Assembly: GCA_014379665.1 (NCBI GenBank)
Contig: JACMLK010000142.1
Location: 1 to 13,909, forward strand
DNA from: Saprospiraceae bacterium
GTDB taxonomy: Bacteria; Bacteroidota; Bacteroidia; Chitinophagales; Saprospiraceae
Direction: 5' to 3'
DNA: 13,909 nt
Below, one piece after another: positions 7,751 to 13,909 of the stretch (within the stretch, counting starts at the first letter, position 1; each line of letters starts with the position of its first letter). Position numbers and translations under genes: made by a program. The notes beneath the pieces were generated by a model. It made no database searches. It was not told the DNA's origin and saw nothing but the letters and a program-made list of their open reading frames with translations.

Positions 7751-10459
7751 ATTTCGGATTAAGTGAATAAAGCCGGACAATATATTTTTACTTTCTGTAA
7801 CACCTGATACTCTGCTTTCAAATATTTTACACGTGTAATAATAGGTACCATCAGCCAGTTCATTACCTGAACCGGTCGAGCCGGTCCAGTTTATTTCAGG
7901 GTCCGTGGTTTCAAAAACGAGATTTCCCCATTGATTGAATACCTTAAAATCAATTTTTAAAATAAATAAATTAGCCCTTGGAATAAATCTGTCGTTTTTG
8001 CCATCCTGGTTTGGTGTAAAAGTGTTGGGCAGCTCATAAAAAGGACAATTATCCACACAAACTTTATTGCTTAAAATACTTTCATTGCCTAAAAAATCCA
8101 CAGCACTTACTGAATAACATCCGAGGAGTCCATTTTCAGGAAAATGATAGTATTGGTAAGGAGTTTTAACTTCCTGAGAAGTAATTTTTATTAATGGATC
8201 ATTGATAGTTTCTGCATAATAAATGTTAAAAGACGTAATATCATCCGCCATGTCCGGACAACTAAGGTAAGGGTTTGTCCATTTAACGGTATTGAATAAT
8301 TCATCTTCATTGACGTCACTATTCAGTATGTCGCATATGTTTATGACTTCCAGAACAGGAGGACAAGGTGCCACATTATCATGTGGAGCGTTACATACTT
8401 CCTGCGAAAAATTGATTATAGGCTCTTCAATAAATGGAAGTGCATAAGTGCCTTCTGATTGAATAACATAACAATATAAAGTGTCATTTAACAAATTTTT
8501 ATCTTCATACGAGACTTCGGAAGTCTGGGCAAGAAAATCCAATTGATTCAGGTCATTTTTACGATAAACTTTATAGAGTAGATTACTCCATGGTGTTTCA
8601 CTATTCCAGGTGAGTTTATTCGTTTTGTCTGATGAAGTGGCTGAAGTAAAAATGGAAGATGCCTGAGGAGATTCTCCATATTTGATTCCATTGGCATAGA
8701 ATACTATTATATAAAAATATTGATTTGCAAAAGTATTCAGATTTTTGTCAATATAATTGGTATCCAGAGGACTGATAAAATAAGGAATCAGAAAATCAGC
8801 TATGGTTACAAAATTCAGATTTTGATCTGCTCTCAGTATTTCATAACGATATGGGCCGGGATTCTTTAATGTATCCAATTGTTCAGAAAAAGGTTTTGTC
8901 CATCGCAGATGAATTTCACCATTAAAATCAGATGTGTTAATAACTGATACTTTTGTTATAAGCGGAATGTCTCTTGATAATATCAGACATGTTTCATTGG
9001 ATGGCAGACTTTCAACCCTGTTGAACGGATTGTTGGTTGAAGTCAGTTTAGCAAATTCTGCCTGTACCCTGTAACAATATGTATTGCCATTTTTTATATT
9101 TTTATCAACATAAAAGTATTTTTCATTTTCCTGGCTTAAAGTTTTTGGAAAAATCCTTTCGTATGGGGAGTTGGTTAGTCCCGGATTGCATGTGTCAGGT
9201 TCAAAATTGGTACTGGATATTTTACGCCATACTGAGAAACCCTGAAAATATTTATTGGTAGTGATTTCACAGTCATAAGGAGCATCCCATTCCAATCTGA
9301 TTTGGCTGTTTTCCGATTTGGCAGTAAGATTTTTTGGTGGGGGTCCTACCACTTTTATTCTGATAGTTTTAAGAGTAGCAAGACCTGTAGAGTCGGGATA
9401 AAAATTATCCACCGCCCTAAGTACTATCTGGTGGTATTGATTTGAAATGTGATCACACGTTGTCTGCCAATCCAATGTAGCGAAGAATTTAACCGGAGTA
9501 AAAATGGAAGGGCCGGTGAGTATCGCAGGAGAAGGAATATTGAATGGTCCTCCGGTTGCTGTCAATTTGACTTTTTGGTTTGTGTTCGGGTCGTCTACTT
9601 CTATTATTAGAGATACTTTTGTACCGGCTATGATACAAATTTCATCAATTGCTTTTACGGTCGGTGGTTCATTTTCACATGCGCGGATGAGAATCTGCAT
9701 ATCTCTCAGGATGACATTTATTAACTTTCCATTTCTGTATTCTTTGATCTTGATCGCAATATTATACTCGCCCTGAAGCTTGGGCGAGTCCCATCTGACT
9801 TCACCGGTCAACACATTGATAGTAAATGAATTGTTTAACACAGCTCCAATTTCGTCCGGTAGTTTATAACCTGGTACGGGTGTATTTACGGCTTGTAAAG
9901 GTGCTGCCAGTTCATAAGCCAGACTATCTCCGTCTGCATCAAATGCGTTGGGATTATGGATAAAAAGTTTGTTGACACAACCAATATCAATAGGTGGTTG
10001 CAGAAGTATAGCTGAATTATTAAATCCCTGGAATTGCTGATCAAGCAGCGTGAAAGTGGTACTTAGAAAGAATGGAATATCAATGGAATTAGGATAATTG
10101 ACATTGAGAATGCCTCCTATACGGTTGGGGTCCAGAAAGGATACACTATAAGTAGCTGCTCCAGGATAAGTATGAGTAGCAATATAATAGTTGATTTTTA
10201 TATCGTTGGGTTCAATTCGGGTTTTTGAATTGTCCCTTCTGACAAATTGATTTGTGTTGTCTCCCCAGAATACATCCAGACTGTCGCGGTCTGCCGCTAC
10301 ACTGCTGTTTTTGGTGTATGTAGTGATGGTGATTTCTATGGTCAATGGACCCAATTGTCTGTAAGTGATTTCTCCTGCCCGATTATGGGTGGTAGAAGCC
10401 ATACCTGTACACAGACACACGATGAAGAAAGAAATAATATAAGTACTGAAAAATTTCAC
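7748..10459 (-). CDS. Fibronectin-III-like surface protein with type B T9SS sorting domain (gliding-motility-associated C-terminal domain)
   Basis: Predicted secreted protein of 903 residues. Parts seen: signal peptide 1 to about 21 (YIISFFIVCLCTGMAS); an N-terminal region opening THNRAGEITYRQLGPLT (24-40), with a PKD-like stretch near 93-108 and a cadherin-like stretch at about 170-260 (NAFDADGDSLAYEL, VLTGEVRWDSP); further beta-rich sequence to about 370; about four fibronectin-III-like modules (roughly 374-492, 498-605, 606-690, 695-800; cues PPPKNLTAKSENSQIRLEW, GEIHLRWTKP, NKLTWNSETPW, NTVKWTNPYLSCPD); and a type B (CHU_C) sorting domain, 810-903, opening LPNTFTPNQDGKNDRF. Type B cargo is exported by T9SS, and its function is not revealed by the sequence. 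The start is GTG at 10459: the next Met (M20) would destroy the signal peptide, and no ATG, GTG or TTG lies in frame between it and the preceding stop. It is first in a cluster with ribE and the giant adhesin. Confidence 0.9.
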   Translation of the reverse strand: MKFFSTYIISFFIVCLCTGMASTTHNRAGEITYRQLGPLTIEITITTYTKNSSVAADRDSLDVFWGDNTNQFVRRDNSKTRIEPNDIKINYYIATHTYPGAATYSVSFLDPNRIGGILNVNYPNSIDIPFFLSTTFTLLDQQFQGFNNSAILLQPPIDIGCVNKLFIHNPNAFDADGDSLAYELAAPLQAVNTPVPGYKLPDEIGAVLNNSFTINVLTGEVRWDSPKLQGEYNIAIKIKEYRNGKLINVILRDMQILIRACENEPPTVKAIDEICIIAGTKVSLIIEVDDPNTNQKVKLTATGGPFNIPSPAILTGPSIFTPVKFFATLDWQTTCDHISNQYHQIVLRAVDNFYPDSTGLATLKTIRIKVVGPPPKNLTAKSENSQIRLEWDAPYDCEITTNKYFQGFSVWRKISSTNFEPDTCNPGLTNSPYERIFPKTLSQENEKYFYVDKNIKNGNTYCYRVQAEFAKLTSTNNPFNRVESLPSNETCLILSRDIPLITKVSVINTSDFNGEIHLRWTKPFSEQLDTLKNPGPYRYEILRADQNLNFVTIADFLIPYFISPLDTNYIDKNLNTFANQYFYIIVFYANGIKYGESPQASSIFTSATSSDKTNKLTWNSETPWSNLLYKVYRKNDLNQLDFLAQTSEVSYEDKNLLNDTLYCYVIQSEGTYALPFIEEPIINFSQEVCNAPHDNVAPCPPVLEVINICDILNSDVNEDELFNTVKWTNPYLSCPDMADDITSFNIYYAETINDPLIKITSQEVKTPYQYYHFPENGLLGCYSVSAVDFLGNESILSNKVCVDNCPFYELPNTFTPNQDGKNDRFIPRANLFILKIDFKVFNQWGNLVFETTDPEINWTGSTGSGNELADGTYYYTCKIFESRVSGVTESKNILSGFIHLIRN

Positions 10460-10464
10460 TGATA

Positions 10465-10472
10465 CAAATCTA
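10465..10472 (-). promoter_or_regulatory. Candidate -7 promoter box of the surface-protein/ribE cluster
   Basis: On the minus strand 10472-10465 reads TAGATTTG, an exact match to the Bacteroidota -7 consensus TAnnTTTG. It ends only 5 nt before the GTG start at 10459, so transcription would begin at or next to the start codon. No clear -33 TTG is found at the usual spacing, which weakens the call. Confidence 0.4.
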
Positions 10473-10483
10473 ATACAAATTTC

Positions 10484-10493
10484 AACATATGTT
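10484..10493. promoter_or_regulatory. Perfect 10-bp palindrome AACATATGTT, possible operator
   Basis: AACATATGTT is a perfect inverted repeat 25-34 bp upstream of the GTG start of the 903-residue gene and 11 bp behind its candidate -7 box. It would overlap the upstream promoter element, a typical place for a dimeric regulator. A 10-bp palindrome in AT-rich DNA can also arise by chance. Confidence 0.3.
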
Positions 10494-10804
10494 AACCTAA
10501 CAAATTATTTTGGTGGAGGTTTTGATATAAATGTCCTGGAGACGTCAAATATTACAAACCAATTTTAAATTAAAATGAACAGTGTAATATTAATGAATTA
10601 TCAAAGAATAATTCAAATTGTTGGGGTATCTTAATAGGCATCATTTTTCCTTATTTTTTTATAACTGTTGTTAACCCGTAAGTTTAATTAACATCAGTCA
10701 TTCAAAAATCTATTGTTTCTGATCAATTAAATGTTTATTGTCAATGAAAATATAATAATTCTTGAGTTTATTGTAAAGTTAATGGTATATTAGCAAAGAT
10801 TTTT

Positions 10805-10812
10805 TATCTTTA
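10805..10812 (+). promoter_or_regulatory. Weak candidate -7 box for the FG-GAP protein gene
   Basis: TATCTTTA differs from TAnnTTTG only in the last base and lies 50 nt upstream of the ATG at 10863. This would give a leader of about 45 nt. No TTG occurs at the usual -33 distance. Confidence 0.3.
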
Positions 10813-10862
10813 CCTTCAGCAATTAATTGAAACATAACCTTAACACAATCAACTAAATTTAG

Positions 10863-12269
10863 ATGAAAAAAATTTACATTTTCTTTTTCATTATTCTTGT
10901 TTCCAATGTTACAAAAAGCCAACAATTAGGTTTTGACTCAGCAAAAACACTGTTTGAACTAAATAGTGAACATTACAATTTTGCGCACCCAATGATTCCT
11001 ATAAAATCTTCTGATGATATTCATTTCGATTTTATAGGTAAAAGTGGTGATGTCGGTAGTCTTTACACCTATGGGCAGGATGGGATTTACACTCTTTCTC
11101 AGCTTAATTACCTGAATGCTTTTAATTACATACTTGAGGTAGTTGACTTTGATAATGATGGGTTAAAAGATTTGTTGACAGATTTTGGAATTTATAAAAA
11201 TACCGGTTCCAATAATTATGTACAAATATTTTTTCAACCTCCGTTTTATATTTTTTTAGGTATGACAGATTACAATAAAGATGGCTTAATGGACATTGTG
11301 ATAAATACAGAAGATTTTGCTTCCGGAAAAGAAAACCTGATTATACTAAAAAATAAAGGAGATTTGAAATTTGAAGAAGTCTCTATTGAAAAATTAAAAA
11401 AACAATACAGAACTCTGACAACTTACGATATAGACAATAATGGTTACGAAGACTTGATATTTACCGTGACCGGTATACCGGACAATCCCGCATCCATTTA
11501 TTTTAACAATGGAAATGGTGGCTTTATTACTAAGGAAGTTAAAGAATCCTTACATGATTATAATCCGATTGGTCTTCGGGTAACAGATATGGACAATGAC
11601 AATGATGGAGATTTAATATTGATAGGAGAAGATAACGGACTTTGGTTTTTTGAAAATAAAGACAATTTTACTTCCCAAAATCCAACAACCAATCCCCAAC
11701 TTAATTCCTGGTATGACATTTTTATGTTAAATACAGGAGATTTAAATAATGATGGTCTGCAAGACATTATTGTAGCTACTCAGACCCAAACTTCAATAAC
11801 CCTTCAGTGTTCAAAGGCATTGGGTCATTTTACATTTGATGTTATAAAACCAATAGGAAATGTGAAGGGCGGTGTTTTTCAATATTTTATTAGGGGGAAC
11901 GATATTTCTAGAAATCTTCATGTGTTCGATTACAATGGTGATGGTAAAAGGGATATTGTATTTACTTCTGGCTTTGATAAAAAACAAATCGTTTTTATAA
12001 ATACTACTTTAATCAGTCATACTGGTGATTCAGAAATAACCTTTGAGATATTTCCCAATCCGGTTACAGACATATTAAATATAAGAACAGCAACAGGATT
12101 TTCATCATTGGTCAAAATTTATGATATTTATGGCCAGGTGCTTATTTCAAAACCTGTTCTAAGTACTTCAGCTGAATTAGAAATGGGCCAACTTTCTAAA
12201 GGTACATATTTTATTGAAACCACAGATAGTGCCGGTAATACATCTGTTAAAAAGTTTACTAAAATTTGA
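10863..12269 (+). CDS. FG-GAP/VCBS-repeat secreted protein with type A T9SS sorting domain
   Basis: Predicted exported protein of 468 residues. A signal peptide covers 1 to about 20 (KKIYIFFFIILVSNVTKSQ). The body carries six calcium-binding-type loops of the pattern DxDxDGxxD at residues 95-103 (DFDNDGLKD), 136-144 (DYNKDGLMD), 189-197 (DIDNNGYED), 242-250 (DMDNDNDGD), 293-301 (DLNNDGLQD) and 356-364 (DYNGDGKRD). They are spaced 41-63 residues apart, as expected for blades of an integrin-alpha-like beta-propeller. The fourth loop has Asn in place of the usual Gly. The C-terminus, about 392-468 (FEIFPNPVTDILNI, VKIYDIYGQVL, LSKGTYFIE), is a type A T9SS sorting domain. It is likely secreted and surface-attached or released, binding Ca2+; ligand and role are unknown. 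It is transcribed divergently from the adhesin cluster and stands alone, with tex starting 162 nt after its stop. No clear terminator follows. Confidence 0.88.
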   Translation: MKKIYIFFFIILVSNVTKSQQLGFDSAKTLFELNSEHYNFAHPMIPIKSSDDIHFDFIGKSGDVGSLYTYGQDGIYTLSQLNYLNAFNYILEVVDFDNDGLKDLLTDFGIYKNTGSNNYVQIFFQPPFYIFLGMTDYNKDGLMDIVINTEDFASGKENLIILKNKGDLKFEEVSIEKLKKQYRTLTTYDIDNNGYEDLIFTVTGIPDNPASIYFNNGNGGFITKEVKESLHDYNPIGLRVTDMDNDNDGDLILIGEDNGLWFFENKDNFTSQNPTTNPQLNSWYDIFMLNTGDLNNDGLQDIIVATQTQTSITLQCSKALGHFTFDVIKPIGNVKGGVFQYFIRGNDISRNLHVFDYNGDGKRDIVFTSGFDKKQIVFINTTLISHTGDSEITFEIFPNPVTDILNIRTATGFSSLVKIYDIYGQVLISKPVLSTSAELEMGQLSKGTYFIETTDSAGNTSVKKFTKI

Positions 12270-12401
12270 ATAAATAATGTGTGTTCAATCTAGTATTTTG
12301 ATCAAGTTATTTTGTTAAATCGGGGATTAAAACCTAAGTTAATATGGAAGCTATTGTAAAATAAGAGCTCACTCCGGCTCCGTTATCTCAAACCAATCTG
12401 A

Positions 12402-12409
12402 TATCTTTG
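12402..12409 (+). promoter_or_regulatory. Candidate -7 promoter box of tex
   Basis: TATCTTTG (followed by C) is an exact match to the Bacteroidota -7 consensus TAnnTTTG, 22 nt upstream of the tex ATG at 12432, predicting a leader of roughly 15-20 nt. No convincing -33 TTG is seen, which is the main doubt. It lies in the 162-bp gap after the FG-GAP gene, so tex probably has its own promoter. Confidence 0.55.
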
Positions 12410-12431
12410 CTACGACTTACCAAAGTAATCC

Positions 12432-13909
12432 ATGAATCGAATACATCTCGATCTAATAGCTCAGCATCTTGGCATTCCACTGAACGGAGTAAAAAATACA
12501 GTGATTTTGTTCGAAGATGAAGGGGCTACTATCCCATTTATAGCCAGGTACCGTAAGGAGAGAACAGGTAGTCTGGATGAAGTCCAGATATCAGCTATCC
12601 TGAAGTATTACAAAAAGCTGGAAGAACTTGAAGAACGAAAACAGTTCATATTGATTTCTATAGAGGAACAGGGAAAACTGACTCCGGAACTGAAAGAAAA
12701 GATACTGTCATCCTATGATCCACATGAAGTAGAGGACCTTTATTTACCATTCAAACGCAAGAAAAAAACAAAAGCTGATATTGCACGGGAAAACGGGCTG
12801 GAACCATTAGCCAAAATTATTATGATGCAAAGGGGTCAGGATATGGATCAAGCAGCCGCAAGATATGTCAACGATAAAATTATTACTCCAGGTGATGCCA
12901 TTCATGGTGCGCAGCATATCATAGCTGAATGGATCAGCGAAGACCAGGATATCAGGGAACGACTGAGGCACAACTTCAGGAAAACAGGCATTATCGTTTC
13001 GAATGTGAATCCAAAAAAGAAAGCTGAAGCAACTAAATATCAGGATTATTTTGAATTTCGTGAGGCCCTTAACCGATGTCCTTCTCACAGATATCTCGCG
13101 GTACTGCGAGGAGAAAATGAAGATATGCTCAAGGTAAGTCTGATTATAGACGAAGAAAGAGCTTTACAGATGATAGACCGGAAATTTATCAGATCTCAGG
13201 GTCGGGAAGCAGATGTCATAGAAGAAGCCATAGCTGACAGTTATAAACGGCTGTTGTTACCGGGTGTGGAGACACAAATCAAAAATGAATTTAAGGAAAA
13301 AGCGGATGATGAAGCTATCAGGGTTTTTGGCGAAAACCTAAGGCAATTGCTTCTTGCTGCACCATTGGGTCAAAAACCTGTTCTGGCTATAGATCCGGGA
13401 TATCGTACCGGCTGCAAGGTAGTGTGTCTTGATGCTAATGGCGATTTTTTGGAATACACCACTATATTCCCGCATTCACCACAGCTACAAACCAATGAAG
13501 CAAAAAGTATCATCAGAGATCTGGTGTACAAATACAGCATCCAGGCCATTGGCATTGGAAATGGCACTGCATCAAGGGAAACTCAAACTATCATGCAGGA
13601 AATTAACTTTGATCCTAAAATTGAAATATATATGGTCAATGAAAGCGGTGCATCCATTTATTCAGCTTCAGATTTAGCCAGAGAAGAGTTTCCTGACAAA
13701 GATATAACCGTGCGTGGGGCTATTTCAATAGGCAGAAGACTTATGGACCCCCTGGCTGAATTAGTCAAAATAGATGCAAAATCAATAGGAGTAGGCCAAT
13801 ACCAACATGATGTCCATCAAGGAAAGCTAAAAGAAAGTCTTGATTTAACAGTCACCAGTTGTGTCAACAAGGTTGGTGTCAACCTGAATACTGCATCGAG
13901 ACATATACT
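12432..13909 (+). CDS. tex: Transcription accessory protein Tex (YhgF), 3'-truncated by window end
   Basis: The frame runs from ATG 12432 to the last base without a stop, giving 492 residues of a family usually about 720-780 long. Family signatures visible: the N-terminal block with LFEDEGATIPFIARYRKERT followed by GSLDEVQ; the helical Tex N-terminal region with DLYLPFKRKKKTKADIARENG; the YqgF/RNase H-like domain starting VLAIDPGYRTGCKV (from residue 317, D321 at the canonical acidic position); the block VRGAISIGRRLMDPLAELVK followed by IDAKSIGVGQYQHDVHQ; and CVNKVGVNLNTAS at the start of the helix-hairpin-helix domain. The rest of that domain and the C-terminal S1 RNA-binding domain lie beyond the window. 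Tex is a cytoplasmic nucleic-acid-binding protein linked to transcription and RNA metabolism. The chosen ATG gives the usual Tex N-terminus (about 25 residues before the EDEGATIPFIARYRKE block) and is preceded by a consensus -7 box. Confidence 0.96.
   Translation, partial: MNRIHLDLIAQHLGIPLNGVKNTVILFEDEGATIPFIARYRKERTGSLDEVQISAILKYYKKLEELEERKQFILISIEEQGKLTPELKEKILSSYDPHEVEDLYLPFKRKKKTKADIARENGLEPLAKIIMMQRGQDMDQAAARYVNDKIITPGDAIHGAQHIIAEWISEDQDIRERLRHNFRKTGIIVSNVNPKKKAEATKYQDYFEFREALNRCPSHRYLAVLRGENEDMLKVSLIIDEERALQMIDRKFIRSQGREADVIEEAIADSYKRLLLPGVETQIKNEFKEKADDEAIRVFGENLRQLLLAAPLGQKPVLAIDPGYRTGCKVVCLDANGDFLEYTTIFPHSPQLQTNEAKSIIRDLVYKYSIQAIGIGNGTASRETQTIMQEINFDPKIEIYMVNESGASIYSASDLAREEFPDKDITVRGAISIGRRLMDPLAELVKIDAKSIGVGQYQHDVHQGKLKESLDLTVTSCVNKVGVNLNTASRHI

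Larger units (their letters stand above)
10460..10862. other. Divergent AT-rich intergenic region
   Basis: About 400 bp without a credible coding frame lie between two divergently transcribed T9SS-cargo genes. It holds the candidate -7 box and palindrome near its left end, an AT inverted repeat (ATTTTAA-A-TTAAAAT, 10562-10576), two copies of TGTTAACC (10490-10497 and 10669-10676), T-rich runs around 10644-10660, and a near-consensus -7 box at the right end. I see no tRNA, riboswitch or small-RNA structure. Confidence 0.6.

Noticed and set aside
7749..7900. FMN riboswitch upstream of riboflavin synthase
   Set aside because: The upstream sequence is the coding end of the sorting domain of the 903-residue protein and overlaps the ribE start, leaving no leader for a riboswitch.
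12362..12383. GAGC...GCTC inverted repeat (12365-12380) as a terminator after the FG-GAP gene
   Set aside because: The stem is only 4 bp with an 8-nt loop and no T run on the plus strand; on the minus strand it would face no gene needing termination.
12807..13088. Minus-strand open frame of 93 codons inside tex
   Set aside because: It lies fully within the strongly conserved tex coding frame on the other strand and shows no family resemblance. The same holds for the smaller frames at 13370-13567 (-) and 13429-13677 (+).

Overview
The window looks like a chromosomal segment of a Bacteroidota bacterium, most likely a gliding or surface-associated lineage of the Saprospiria/Flavobacteriia type. 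This is inferred from four things: three secreted proteins with type IX secretion system (T9SS) C-terminal sorting domains, a SprB-type repeat adhesin, promoter elements of the Bacteroidota form TAnnTTTG, and AT-rich intergenic DNA without clear Shine-Dalgarno sites. No mobile element, CRISPR array, rRNA or tRNA gene is visible.

Layout. Positions 1-2354 (+) hold the C-terminal 783 residues of rpoC, closed by a strong intrinsic terminator at 2376-2412. Converging on it is miaE (2508-3092, -), a diiron tRNA hydroxylase. Next is a minus-strand cluster of three genes, read from 10459 down to 3247: a 903-residue fibronectin-III-like protein with a type B T9SS sorting domain; riboflavin synthase (ribE), which overlaps that gene by one base (TAATG); and, 59 nt further on, a giant repeat protein of about 1278 residues with a choice-of-anchor V domain, 13 SprB-type repeats and a type A T9SS sorting domain. 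An AT-rich divergent region of about 400 bp (10460-10862) separates this cluster from a plus-strand FG-GAP/VCBS propeller protein (10863-12269), also with a type A sorting domain. The window ends inside tex (12432 to the edge, +), which is open to the last base and has a textbook TATCTTTG promoter box.

How the genes fit together. rpoC, miaE, ribE and tex are housekeeping genes: transcription, tRNA A37 modification, flavin synthesis and transcription/RNA-associated maintenance. The other three encode large exported proteins that should leave the cell through T9SS and be anchored or released at the surface. The notable arrangement is a core riboflavin gene sandwiched between, and apparently translationally coupled to, two surface-protein genes. 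I do not see a clearly novel biochemical system. The most interesting items are this operon, the irregular cysteine pattern and the C-x4-C-H motif of the giant protein, and the GTG start of the 903-residue protein, which may be leaderless.
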